A stretch of 22,733 bases of DNA from an uncultured Oscillospiraceae bacterium. GTDB lineage: Bacteria; Bacillota; Clostridia; Oscillospirales; Acutalibacteraceae. The stretch lies in contig UREO01000010.1 in assembly GCA_900546895.1 (NCBI GenBank), positions 1-22,733 of the forward strand, written 5' to 3'. The position numbers and the translations under genes were made by a program. Numbering within the stretch: the first letter of the stretch is position 1; each line of letters starts with the position of its first letter. The notes under the pieces were generated by a model, which did not search any database, was not told the DNA's origin, and saw only the letters and a program-made list of their open reading frames with translations. Below are positions 7,054 through 14,940 of the stretch, one piece after another.

Positions 7054-8151
7054 ATGATCGTAACAAGATCTAGTATTCCGCGGATTTTCATAAAAAAACG
7101 GTTTTGGGCGTTCGCCGGTATTCTGCTGATGGTGCTGCTTCTGATCGTTTCCGTTGTAAAAAGCTGTGCCGGGCAGAAGGAAAGCCTGAGGGAATACGCG
7201 CTGGAAACGGTGTCGGAGGATTTCAAGCCTCTGGTTTCACAGGTGCTTCTGCGTACCACGCAGGGGGAACAGATCAACACACAGTTGCTGTATGCCGTCT
7301 ACATCACCCTGTTTGACAACAGCCGGTACCCGGACAAAAGAAATGTGAGGGAACGTCTTGTAAAATGTTTCTATAGAGAGGAAAAGGATACACCCGTACC
7401 CGTTGAGGACACGGACGGGATTTTTGAAAGGATCGAGCTGGAGTTCGGCCTTTCGATCGACAGCGCGCAGAGGAAGTCGATGACCGGCCTGAGTACGGAG
7501 CTGGCGCCCGGGTACGTCGATTCCGTTTCTCTGCTGAAAAAAAACCTGAAAAGCGGAGACGGGCTGAAAAACAATATCGGCCTTGCCAACTTTGCCTGGA
7601 ACGCGCTGGCCTGCAAAAGCGGCTACGTTTACGGGGCGGTCGGCCAGACGATCCGGATGCCCTTTCTGCAAAAACAGCAGCAGCGGTTTGACGGGGTGGA
7701 CCGGGCGGAGCTGAGCGGGGAGCAGGTAAACGCTATCTACCTGAATTTTGGAGGGAGGCCGGGCTTTGACTGCAGCGGGCTGATCAAGGCGTATTGCTGG
7801 CTGGACGAGTCGACGGGGGAAATCTCCGCAAAGCGGCAGGGCGCTCTGCCGGACTGTACGGCGGACGGCCTTTTCGAGTCGGCTGAGGTCAAGGGCGATA
7901 TTTCCGCGATGCCGGACACCCCGGGGCTGGCGGTCCACAGGAGCGGCCATATCGGCGTTTATGTCGGCGGGGGCGAGGTGATCGAGGCCAGGGGGAACCG
8001 GTACGGCGTTGTAAAGACCGGGCTTGCAGGGCGCGGCTGGGAGCATTATCTGCAGGTGCCGACCCTTACCTATGTCAGGGACGGCACCTACAGAATACAG
8101 GACCGCAAGGTCGTTCTGTGCGACGGCAAAATTACGGATGCAAAAGAATAG
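7054..8151 (+). CDS. Membrane-anchored NlpC/P60-family peptidoglycan hydrolase
   Basis: The ATG at 7054 has AGGAGG 11 bases upstream; the open frame extends much further left but that part is antisense to rlmB. The 365-residue product has a basic tip (RIFIKKRF), one hydrophobic segment (about residues 18-36, WAFAGILLMVLLLIVSVV) and an extracytoplasmic region of about 160 residues that I do not recognise. The C-terminal NlpC/P60 domain starts at about residue 187: a YVYGAVGQT strand, FDCSGLI with nucleophile Cys240, and SGHIGVYVG with catalytic His299. The third polar residue is not clear. The family cleaves peptide bonds in peptidoglycan stems. The gene stands alone between divergent rlmB and the convergent mannitol operon. 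The wide gap between the Tyr-Gly motif and Cys240, with a Gln-rich segment (QKQQQRF), is unusual. Confidence 0.82.
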   Translation: MIVTRSSIPRIFIKKRFWAFAGILLMVLLLIVSVVKSCAGQKESLREYALETVSEDFKPLVSQVLLRTTQGEQINTQLLYAVYITLFDNSRYPDKRNVRERLVKCFYREEKDTPVPVEDTDGIFERIELEFGLSIDSAQRKSMTGLSTELAPGYVDSVSLLKKNLKSGDGLKNNIGLANFAWNALACKSGYVYGAVGQTIRMPFLQKQQQRFDGVDRAELSGEQVNAIYLNFGGRPGFDCSGLIKAYCWLDESTGEISAKRQGALPDCTADGLFESAEVKGDISAMPDTPGLAVHRSGHIGVYVGGGEVIEARGNRYGVVKTGLAGRGWEHYLQVPTLTYVRDGTYRIQDRKVVLCDGKITDAKE

Positions 8152-8155
8152 AGCA

Positions 8156-8195
8156 AGAGACCGGCATCAATGCAGAAGCTTTGACGCCGGTCTCT
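8156..8195. terminator. Hairpin between convergent NlpC/P60 and HPr genes
   Basis: AGAGACCGGC at 8156-8165 pairs perfectly with GCCGGTCTCT at 8186-8195, and an inner TCAA/TTGA pair (8167-8170, 8181-8184) extends it. There is no T-run on the plus strand and only an interrupted one on the minus strand, so termination efficiency is uncertain. Confidence 0.6.
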
Positions 8196-8256
8196 CCGGA
8201 TGGAAGAAATTGTGCGTGAGTGAGATGGAGATGTATCATCATGAAATCTTGTAATC

Positions 8257-8514
8257 TTATAAATTTTCCCTGAAAAAGGCCTGAATATCCTTGAATGTCT
8301 GCTCCTCGTCGGAGCCTTCCACCGTAACCGTAACCTCTTCGCCCTTTTTGGCCGCAAGGCTCATAACGGAAAACAGTTTTTTTGCGTTTCCCTTTTTTCC
8401 GGTTTTGCTGATGGTGACTTCCGAGGCGTGCTTCTGTGCCTCCAGAACCAAAAGACCGGCAGGCCTGGCGTGGATTCCTTCCTGATCCTGAATGACATAG
8501 CGGAACTCTTTCAT
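8257..8514 (-). CDS. HPr-family phosphocarrier with Lys at position 46
   Basis: The product has 85 residues, the usual HPr length. GIHARPAGLLV places the phosphoryl-acceptor His at residue 15, with Arg17. HPr carries phosphate from enzyme I to EIIA proteins, here most simply to the EIIA of the same operon. In Bacillota the second phosphorylation site is Ser46 in KSIMGVMSL; here the segment reads KKLFSVMSL with Lys at 46, so phosphorylation by HPr kinase and co-repression through CcpA should not occur at that site. It is the last gene of the mannitol operon. Its ATG is 4 bases after the fruK stop, and its ribosome site AGGGGTG overlaps that stop. It is probably a dedicated carrier, with a housekeeping HPr elsewhere in the genome. 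Confidence 0.9.
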   Translation of the reverse strand: MKEFRYVIQDQEGIHARPAGLLVLEAQKHASEVTISKTGKKGNAKKLFSVMSLAAKKGEEVTVTVEGSDEEQTFKDIQAFFRENL

Positions 8515-8518
8515 TTTT

Positions 8519-9427
8519 TCACCCCTTTATTGTTTTAAGCAAAGCGGAAACTTCCTTTCCGGTCGCAAGGTTTTCGGAAAATGCGCTGGCGCTTCCGGCG
8601 GCGATCCCGGTATGGAAGGCTTCGAGAAGGCTCCTGTTTTTCAGGTATCCCGCAAGGAAGCCGGCTACCATGGAATCCCCCGCGCCGACGGTGTTGACGA
8701 CCTTGCCCTGCGGGGCATCGCTCTGATAAACGCCTCCTGTTTCACTGACAAGGATTGCGCCGTCGCCGCCCAGCGATACAAGGATGTTGCACGCGCCAAG
8801 CCTTTGAAGATCCTCGCAGGCAAGAATGATTTCTTTTTCACCTTTCAGCGCCCGTCCGCTCAGCTCTTCGAGCTCCTCCCGGTTGGGCTTGATCAGAAAC
8901 GGCCGGAACTTCAGGACGTTCAGAAGTAGCTGCCCGGTGGCGTCCGCCACAATGCGGATCTTTTTTTTCTGCAGCCGTTCCATGATGGTCTCATAGGTGT
9001 CGGCCGGCAGGGAGGAAGGAATGCTGCCCGCTAGAACGAGGATATCTCCGTCGGAAAGGGAGCTGAGCTGCGAAAACAGTTCGCTGATTTTTTCCGGGGG
9101 GATGGGCGGGCCGCCGCCGTTTACCGCTGTTTCACGTTTGGAGCGGATTTTCAGGTTGATACGGGACAGTCCGCTGTTTAGCCGGATGAAATCGGTGTTA
9201 CAGCCGAAGGACCGTACGCCCCGTTCAATTTCATCCCCGGTAAATCCGGCGATGAAGCCGAGCGCCGTGCTGTCGATCCCGAGGTTTTTCAGCACAATGG
9301 AAACGTTGATTCCCTTTCCGCCGCTCAAAATTTTTTCACCGCTGCTCCGGTTGATTTCGCCCTCGCGAAAATCCGGGACATCCGTGATATAATCGAGCGC
9401 GGGATTAAATGTTACAGTATAAATCAA
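8519..9427 (-). CDS. fruK: 1-phosphofructokinase (PfkB family), TTG start
   Basis: The 302-residue product fits the FruK/LacC branch of the PfkB kinases: MIYTVTFNPALDY at the N-terminus, the GGKGINVS motif (about residues 36-43), and the C-terminal NTVGAGDSMVAGF with catalytic Asp251. FruK phosphorylates fructose-1-phosphate to fructose-1,6-bisphosphate; the close relative LacC acts on tagatose-6-phosphate. The start codon is TTG, supported by GGAGGG 8 bases upstream and no alternative ATG before the conserved N-terminus. It lies 34 bases after the dehydrogenase gene and 4 bases before HPr. No fructose-specific EII is encoded here, so its substrate must come from the mannitol-type permease plus the dehydrogenase, or from elsewhere. 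Confidence 0.86.
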   Translation of the reverse strand: MIYTVTFNPALDYITDVPDFREGEINRSSGEKILSGGKGINVSIVLKNLGIDSTALGFIAGFTGDEIERGVRSFGCNTDFIRLNSGLSRINLKIRSKRETAVNGGGPPIPPEKISELFSQLSSLSDGDILVLAGSIPSSLPADTYETIMERLQKKKIRIVADATGQLLLNVLKFRPFLIKPNREELEELSGRALKGEKEIILACEDLQRLGACNILVSLGGDGAILVSETGGVYQSDAPQGKVVNTVGAGDSMVAGFLAGYLKNRSLLEAFHTGIAAGSASAFSENLATGKEVSALLKTIKG

Positions 9428-9461
9428 TGGTGTATCCCTCCGTAGTCCTGCTGATCAGTTT

Positions 9462-10727
9462 TCAGCCGTTCAGTCCGTAATGAGCAAGCAGAATCTGCTC
9501 CGCTTCGCTGTTCCACAGGCCGCTGTGTTTTTCGCAGCTGTCCGCCAGCTTTTTAAACAGCTTATCCTTTTCGCCTAAAGCGCGGAAATCGTCGATGGCC
9601 GTCAGCGGCAGATTGATATGGGTGTAAATCAGCTTTTTGCCGCCGGGGATGGAGGGCAGGTTTTCGGTTGCGTCGGCGACACAGTCCAGTCCGCCCACAT
9701 GAGTGACCATTACCGACGGATTGATGGTTCCGGCGGCGGACAGGTCGAGCGCTTCCACAAGGTCGTCGGTATTGCCGCCGGTGGAGCCCATGATGTGGGT
9801 GCTTATGTAATGCGTGTTATACATATTGATATTGGCGGAAAACTTGTTGTCCGTCGGGCCTGCAAAGAAATTGAGGCAGCCGTCAAAGGCGAGCAGACTG
9901 TCCGCCAGCTCTACCAGAGGACGGATGGGCGCCATGACGAGGATGTCGTCGTAGCCCTTGCCGCCGGTCAGCGCTTTCAGGCCTTCGTACTGGTCTTTTA
10001 GCTGATTCGGATTGACGTATTTCAGCGTTACGCCCTGCGCGGCGGCTTTGGAAACCGGGACCACCTTTTCCGCGCGCGAAATGCGGTCCGCGCTGACGTC
10101 GGTCACAACGACCAGACGGGGCTTTTTCTCAAGACAGACGGCGTATTCCACCGCGCCGAGGCCCATGGGGCCCGCGCCGCCCATGATCAGAAGCGCACCG
10201 TTTTCTTTGACGCCGGAGGCGTGGTCATAATTGCGCTTATTAGTATGGTAGTTGGAATGGAAACCGCCGATAATACAGGACATCGGCTCGCCGAGAGAGG
10301 CCTCAAAGTAGCTGGGGCCGTGGTAGTGCAGCAGGCATCCCAGTTCCATCACTTCGTGCGGGATGATGCAGTAGGTGCAGTCCCCGCCGAAAAATTCGTA
10401 GGAATAACCGGGGGAATTGAGGCTTCCCTTGTAATTTAGGGCGGGCTGCTGGGCGAATTTTTCGCCCGGGGTGAATTCATGCTGCCACTTTGCCCCGACC
10501 TTTACAATGTCTCCGGCAAATTCATGTCCGACGATCACGGGGTTCGTGTCAATATTTTGAGGGGCGCGCTTGTGCTTTTTCCCCTGCTTTACCAGCTTAT
10601 AGGTGGACATGCAGATACTGTCGCTGACAACCTTAACCAGTATTTCATCGTCCTTTATTTCCGGCAGCTCGAATTCCTCAAGCCGCAAATCGTCTGCTCC
10701 ATACATTCTGACTGCTTTCGTCTTCAT
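9462..10727 (-). CDS. SorE-like zinc-dependent sugar-phosphate dehydrogenase
   Basis: The start at 10727 (MKTKAVRMYG) has an AAAGGA site; an in-frame codon at 10772 would run into the EIIA gene. The 421-residue product is a medium-chain dehydrogenase. Likely catalytic zinc ligands are Cys39 (SICMS), His68 (GHEFAG) and Glu147 (GEPMS). The NAD(P) motif is GGAGPMG at 183-189. The four-Cys structural zinc loop of many relatives is absent. The stretches TNPVIVGHEF, KWQHEF and DGCLNFFAGP closely recall the SorE family, which reduces L-sorbose-1-phosphate at C2 to glucitol-6-phosphate. In a mannitol operon without MtlD, it could oxidise mannitol-1-phosphate at C2 to fructose-1-phosphate for the adjacent FruK; this is an inference. 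Family assignment is strong, substrate is not proven. Confidence 0.84.
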   Translation of the reverse strand: MKTKAVRMYGADDLRLEEFELPEIKDDEILVKVVSDSICMSTYKLVKQGKKHKRAPQNIDTNPVIVGHEFAGDIVKVGAKWQHEFTPGEKFAQQPALNYKGSLNSPGYSYEFFGGDCTYCIIPHEVMELGCLLHYHGPSYFEASLGEPMSCIIGGFHSNYHTNKRNYDHASGVKENGALLIMGGAGPMGLGAVEYAVCLEKKPRLVVVTDVSADRISRAEKVVPVSKAAAQGVTLKYVNPNQLKDQYEGLKALTGGKGYDDILVMAPIRPLVELADSLLAFDGCLNFFAGPTDNKFSANINMYNTHYISTHIMGSTGGNTDDLVEALDLSAAGTINPSVMVTHVGGLDCVADATENLPSIPGGKKLIYTHINLPLTAIDDFRALGEKDKLFKKLADSCEKHSGLWNSEAEQILLAHYGLNG

Positions 10728-10740
10728 AGTAATTCCTTTC

Positions 10741-10759
10741 TCCGGCCCATGCGGCCGGA
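10741..10759 (-). promoter_or_regulatory. Intercistronic hairpin before the SorE-like gene
   Basis: TCCGGCC at 10741-10747 and GGCCGGA at 10753-10759 form a perfect 7-bp GC-rich stem with a 5-base loop. In the minus-strand mRNA it ends a few bases before the AAAGGA ribosome site of the dehydrogenase gene. No T-run follows, so RNA stability or translation control is likelier than termination. Confidence 0.45.
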
Positions 10760-10768
10760 AGCCAAAAT

Positions 10769-11221
10769 TCAATCGCCGCTGAATAAACGGTAAATCTGAT
10801 CGGCGTCCCCGCTTTTTACAAGGGCTTCCACCTTCTCCGGCGTATCCAGCTTCTCAACAATATTCCTTAGAATTTCCAGGTGCTCGTCTCCGACCGCGGC
10901 AATGCCCACCACAAGGTAGACTGTTTCGCCGTCCCACAAAATCCCGTCCGGATACACCATGGCCACCAGCCCGGAGAATGCGATTTCCTTTTTTACTTCG
11001 TTTTCTCCGTGGGGGATGGCAATGCTGTTGCCGATACAGGTGGAGAGCTTTTTCTCCCGCGCGAGCATGCCGTCGACGTAGGGTTTTGCGACATAGCCGC
11101 TTTCTACCAGCAGCTCTCCCGCGCGCCGGATGGCCTCCTCTTTGTTTTCGGCGCTGCAGTTCAGGATAATGTTCCGCTTCATCAGAAGCTCCGGCTTTTT
11201 TGTGCTTTTCTTAAAAAACAT
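10769..11221 (-). CDS. mtlF: PTS mannitol-type EIIA component
   Basis: The chosen start at 11221 (MFFKKSTKKP) has AAGGTGG 11 bases upstream; MKRNII at 11182 is an alternative that would begin closer to the family's usual N-terminus. The 150-residue product has the mannitol/fructose EIIA fold: NCSAENKEEAIRRAGELLVESGYV, then the active-site loop IAIPHGENEVKK with phosphoryl-acceptor His71, then VYLVVGIAAVGDEHLEIL and a C-terminal helix. It takes phosphate from HPr and passes it to the EIIB Cys of MtlA. It follows mtlR by 34 bases and precedes the SorE-like gene. In many Bacillota this protein is named MtlF; in others the domain is fused to MtlA. Confidence 0.9.
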   Translation of the reverse strand: MFFKKSTKKPELLMKRNIILNCSAENKEEAIRRAGELLVESGYVAKPYVDGMLAREKKLSTCIGNSIAIPHGENEVKKEIAFSGLVAMVYPDGILWDGETVYLVVGIAAVGDEHLEILRNIVEKLDTPEKVEALVKSGDADQIYRLFSGD

Positions 11222-11255
11222 GATGTATGTACCACCTTCTTTGAATGGACCGGTT

Positions 11256-13349
11256 TTACAGGTAGAGCTCTTTGATTTTCTGTGCAAAGTAGCTTTCCAG
11301 GAGCTCCTGTATTTTTGCGTAGGAAACGTCCCGGTTCCCGGATTTGAGCGCGTTCAGAAAATCTTCGTCTTCAATCAGCGCGCTGCTGAGTTTCCCCATC
11401 ATCTGGCTGTTTTCCTTCCCGCCGGAGTCCGTGGGGATGAGCATGACGACCGCCAGCACAGTGCCCTTTAAGTATTCGCTGCGGAAGGGCGGATGGTTGG
11501 GCAGGATTACGGAAAACACCGGTTTTCTTACGCCGCCGGTCTTAGCGTGAAGCAGGGCGAACTGATAACTGACAACGATCTGCGAACTGATTTTTTCTCT
11601 GGCGAGAAGATCGTTGAAAATCAGCCTGCGGTCCGTGTCGCCGCCGCCGAATTGCCGGCTTGCCTGATTGACAAGCTCCTCGAACCCGGTGTTCTCATCC
11701 GTGTACGAAATTCCGAATTGAGAAAGCACTGACCGGATGCTTTCCGCCATATCCCAGGTTTTATGCAGATGACCAAAGGAGCTCCCGTCCTTCGTTTCAG
11801 GCGGAAGCTGACCCGTTTCCACATAGGCGCGGCGGTTGATCTCTTCCCGGATTTTTTCCAGATCCTCATCCGTAGGCAGGGGGCTGACCAGCAGATACGG
11901 GTACGGAACCTCCTTGAGGGGGAAGGAAGAGACGAGAATGTCGATATTCGGCGGGGTTCTTTCTGCCAAATCCTCCTGTGCGTATGTCTTTACCAGAACA
12001 TCCGCCTTGAATGTGTTTTTGATACGGGAGGACATCAGATAGGAAATCCCGATTCCGCTTGCGCAGACAACGCCGACGGTGACGACCTTGCGCCGGAGCT
12101 TTCTCTCTTTCAGGCGGATGACCGCCGCCCCGAAATGAGTGGCAAGGTAGCCTATTTCCGCGTCGGGTACGGCAAAGCCGTAGCTTTCCCAGATGACCTG
12201 TGCGGCATTTTTGCTTTTCTCAAAGATATCCGGATACATGGCGCGGATCTGGTCCAGCATATTGTTCTGGATGGCCATGTTGTGCTTGAGCCGGATCAGG
12301 GTGGGGTCCAGGTGGACAATCAGCCCGCTCAGCAGGACTTCATCCGTTTTCAGCTCCTGAGCCATCTCCGGGTCGAACCGCTCGATCATCCGGTAAATCA
12401 TGCGGATCAGGTCATAATGGTCTATAAAGAAATCGTCGTCCGGATTTTTATCAATATATTTTTGTTTTGCGCTTTTAATATGAATACAGATATATGCCCT
12501 TTCCTCGTCGCGAATTTTAAACTGGAAAGAATCCTCCAGCATATCCGCGATGGTGTCGGCGAGCACATAGTCCTCAGTCGCTTTCAGTTTTTCGACGGTC
12601 TCCGGTTCCATGGAGATTGTTTTCTGTCTGAGAATTCTTTTTACCGCAATGGAAAGATAGATGACCAGCCTGAAGCGGGAGGATTCCGTGAACCGTTCCA
12701 GCTTCCTGCTCGGAATCGTTTTCAGCGCGGAGATCACCTGATTGAAAATTTTGGCATCTAACAGGGGATAAACGTCTATTTGCTCAGCCGGTTTCCTGTT
12801 GGTACCGGAAGATGCCTCCCAGTATTCCTCCCGGCCGATATTTTCATAAATAAATTGGGAAAGCGCCCGGCGGTAGGCTTCCTCGGTGCCTTCCAGAGCA
12901 ACACCGTACCCCTGCCGCCGGGACAGATCCAAATCGTTTTCCCGGAACCAGCCGGCAATGACGTCCATGTCATTGCTGACGGTCCCTTCACTGACTTTGA
13001 ACAGATTAGAGTAGTAGAAAAGCTTCTGTACGCTTTGATTTTTCAGAATTTCCAGAATCAGGCGTTTCCTTCTGGATTCCTTATCCGTGGGTTCCGGTTC
13101 CTCTTCACTGAGAAGCGCCTGGGCCAGTCTTTCCCTGTCCTGTTCGCTTCCTTCCAGCCGGATTCCCACCCCCGACTTTGCGTTGATTTTCAGGTGAAAG
13201 GCGCGAAGCTGGGAGTCGACGTTTTCCATATCGCGGAAAAGCGTCCGCTTGCTGGTGTTCAGCAGGGAAGCAAGCTCGCTTACAGAAACGGGCTCCGTAT
13301 TTTTCAGTAAAATACGGAACAAATGATTTAAACGCGGTGTAAAAGTCAT
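11256..13349 (-). CDS. mtlR: MtlR-type PRD transcriptional activator
   Basis: The 697-residue product matches MtlR of Bacillus in length and domain order: an N-terminal helix-turn-helix (VSELASLLNTSKRTLFRDM), a second HTH-like segment (KVSEGTVSNDM), two PRD domains, an EIIB-like domain with CASGIG (Cys429) and a C-terminal EIIA-like domain with LLHAK (His601). PRD2 retains His346 (VHLDP) and His405 (THFGA). In studied MtlR proteins, phosphorylation of PRD2 by HPr activates, and phosphorylation of the EIIB and EIIA domains by the PTS represses in the absence of mannitol. The start has AGGAGG 7 bases upstream. It lies 87 bases downstream of mtlA. The DNA-binding rather than RNA-binding N-terminus and the inverted repeat upstream of the promoter suggest activation of its own operon. 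Confidence 0.9.
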   Translation of the reverse strand: MTFTPRLNHLFRILLKNTEPVSVSELASLLNTSKRTLFRDMENVDSQLRAFHLKINAKSGVGIRLEGSEQDRERLAQALLSEEEPEPTDKESRRKRLILEILKNQSVQKLFYYSNLFKVSEGTVSNDMDVIAGWFRENDLDLSRRQGYGVALEGTEEAYRRALSQFIYENIGREEYWEASSGTNRKPAEQIDVYPLLDAKIFNQVISALKTIPSRKLERFTESSRFRLVIYLSIAVKRILRQKTISMEPETVEKLKATEDYVLADTIADMLEDSFQFKIRDEERAYICIHIKSAKQKYIDKNPDDDFFIDHYDLIRMIYRMIERFDPEMAQELKTDEVLLSGLIVHLDPTLIRLKHNMAIQNNMLDQIRAMYPDIFEKSKNAAQVIWESYGFAVPDAEIGYLATHFGAAVIRLKERKLRRKVVTVGVVCASGIGISYLMSSRIKNTFKADVLVKTYAQEDLAERTPPNIDILVSSFPLKEVPYPYLLVSPLPTDEDLEKIREEINRRAYVETGQLPPETKDGSSFGHLHKTWDMAESIRSVLSQFGISYTDENTGFEELVNQASRQFGGGDTDRRLIFNDLLAREKISSQIVVSYQFALLHAKTGGVRKPVFSVILPNHPPFRSEYLKGTVLAVVMLIPTDSGGKENSQMMGKLSSALIEDEDFLNALKSGNRDVSYAKIQELLESYFAQKIKELYL

Positions 13350-13436
13350 TTGTAACCCCTCCTGATACTCAATGGTACTATTTTTTGTACGCTTCGTATA
13401 CCGTGTTTATGTACGGATTGAACCCGGTTTTCTTTG

Positions 13437-14822
13437 CTATATTGCCGAAGCGAGGCCGCTCAGCTGATTGACCAGCTCGTCATACTCCGGTGCCGCCATA
13501 AAGTTGGTAATGGTTACGAGCTGCGCGTTCGGAACGGCTTTCTTTACGCGCTCCATTAACTCGTGATGGGTGACGACGATCTGAACGTCGCGCGGAATGT
13601 CTTCGATCGAGGAATGGTGAACCTGAATGTCCAGACCGGCTTCCCTCAGCTTTTTGCTGAGAACGGTTGCGCCCATTGCGCTGGAGCCCATGCCCGCGTC
13701 GCACGCGAAGACGATTTTGCTGATGCTGACTTTACGCAGAGCGGGTGCGGCCTTTCCGGATTTTCCGGCCTTCATTGCCTTTACTTTGTCTTTGGCTTCG
13801 TCAAGGTTGTCTTCGTCCTTTGCCGTCGCCTTCAAAAGCACGAACGAAAGCGCGAAGCTGACCGCCGCGGCGCAGGCTACGCCGAGAATGGTTCCAAGAA
13901 ATCCGCCCCTCGGGGTCATCAGCAGGAAAGCGATGATGCTTCCGGGGGAAGCGGCCGCGACCAGGCCCGCGCCGAAGATTCCCTCAATAAAGGAACCGGT
14001 GATACCGCCCGCGATGACCGCAAGGATCAGGATCGGGTTCATCATGACATAGGGGAAATAGATTTCATGGATACCGCCGAGAAAATGGATAATGATCGCG
14101 CCGGGAGCGGAGCTCTTTGCCGAGCCCTTTCCGGCGATGCAGTATGCAAGCAGCAGCCCAAGGCCGGGGCCCGGGTTTGCTTCGAGCATAAAGAAGATGG
14201 ATTTTCCGGTCTGGCCGGCCTGCTCAATTCCGAGCGGGGTCAGAATACCGTGGTTGATCGCGTTGTTGAGGAACAGAACCTTCGCGGGCTCGATGAAGAT
14301 CTGCGCCAGCGGCAGCAGGCCCGCCTTTACGAAGAAATCAACGCCGGCAGCCATGCCGTTGGTCAGGGCTACGCACAGCGGGTTGATCAGCAGGAACGCG
14401 ATAATCGCGAGGATGCCGCCGATGATGCCGGCCGAGAAGTTGTCGACGAGCATTTCAAAGCCCGCTTTGACCTTGCCCTGAATCGCTTTGTCAAACTGCT
14501 TGATGCAATAGCCGCCCAGAGGACCCATAATCATGACGCCGAGGAACATCGGAATGTCCGCGCCGATGATGACCCCGATCGAGGCGATGGCGCCGACGAC
14601 GGCGCCTCTCTGTCCGCCGACCATACGGCCGCCCGTGTAGCCGATCAGGAGGGGGAGCAGATACTTCAGCATCGGGTCCACCATCGCCGCAAGCTTTTCA
14701 TTCGGTGTCCAGCCGGTGGCGATAAACATTGCGGTGATAAGGCCCCAAGCAATGAAGGCCCCGATGTTCGGCATGACCATGCCGCTTAGGAATCTTCCGA
14801 AGCTTTGAACTTTTTCTTTCAT
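13437..14822 (-). CDS. mtlA: PTS mannitol-specific EIICB permease
   Basis: The start at 14822 (MKEKVQSFGRFLSGMVMPNIG) has AGGCGGAG 6 bases upstream; an in-frame TTG at 14843 lies upstream of that site and is rejected. The 461-residue product consists of a membrane EIIC domain (about residues 1-335) with the mannitol signatures NNAINHGILTPLG, LEANPGPGLG and GGIHEIYFP (His252, Glu253), and a cytosolic EIIB domain beginning about residue 366 with FACDAGMGSSAMGA (phosphorylated Cys374). The C-terminal EIIA of the E. coli protein is missing and is supplied by the separate EIIA gene. It imports D-mannitol and releases mannitol-1-phosphate. It is the first gene of the operon, read from a good promoter with a probable activator site. 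Confidence 0.93.
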   Translation of the reverse strand: MKEKVQSFGRFLSGMVMPNIGAFIAWGLITAMFIATGWTPNEKLAAMVDPMLKYLLPLLIGYTGGRMVGGQRGAVVGAIASIGVIIGADIPMFLGVMIMGPLGGYCIKQFDKAIQGKVKAGFEMLVDNFSAGIIGGILAIIAFLLINPLCVALTNGMAAGVDFFVKAGLLPLAQIFIEPAKVLFLNNAINHGILTPLGIEQAGQTGKSIFFMLEANPGPGLGLLLAYCIAGKGSAKSSAPGAIIIHFLGGIHEIYFPYVMMNPILILAVIAGGITGSFIEGIFGAGLVAAASPGSIIAFLLMTPRGGFLGTILGVACAAAVSFALSFVLLKATAKDEDNLDEAKDKVKAMKAGKSGKAAPALRKVSISKIVFACDAGMGSSAMGATVLSKKLREAGLDIQVHHSSIEDIPRDVQIVVTHHELMERVKKAVPNAQLVTITNFMAAPEYDELVNQLSGLASAI

Positions 14823-14868
14823 TTTTACTCCGCCTTTCAACAAATAGTTCCGAAATATTTCTGCTTCG

Positions 14869-14898
14869 ATTATAGGCCGGAGCGCTATACTTTCTCAA
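14869..14898 (-). promoter_or_regulatory. Promoter of the mannitol operon
   Basis: On the minus strand, TTGAGA (14898-14893) and a perfect TATAAT (14874-14869) are separated by 18 bases. The expected transcription start near 14862 gives a short leader of about 40 bases before mtlA. Confidence 0.75.
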
Positions 14899-14913
14899 GA
14901 GAAACAAAAACAG

Positions 14914-14940
14914 ATTTGGCACACGGGAATGATGCCAAAT
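14914..14940 (-). promoter_or_regulatory. Probable MtlR operator (inverted repeat)
   Basis: ATTTGGCA at 14914-14921 and TGCCAAAT at 14933-14940 form a perfect 8-bp inverted repeat with an 11-base spacer. Its centre lies about 65 bases upstream of the expected mtlA transcription start, an activator position. The left half TTGGCACA agrees with the TTGNCACA half-site I recall for Bacillus MtlR; the right half agrees only partly and the spacing is wider. Confidence 0.55.

Noticed and set aside
8156..8195. A small RNA or attenuator in the spacer between the NlpC/P60 and HPr genes
   Set aside because: Its place between two convergent genes is explained more simply by a bidirectional terminator, even without a strong T-run.
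8519..9427. Tagatose-6-phosphate kinase (LacC) in a galactitol pathway
   Set aside because: The permease is clearly of the mannitol MtlA type and not galactitol GatC, and the kinase N-terminus fits FruK; the possibility is kept only as a minor alternative.
13563..14789. A 408-codon plus-strand frame opposite mtlA
   Set aside because: It is the mirror of a gene whose every mannitol-permease motif is intact; the translation is Asp/Arg/Gly-rich with no domain.
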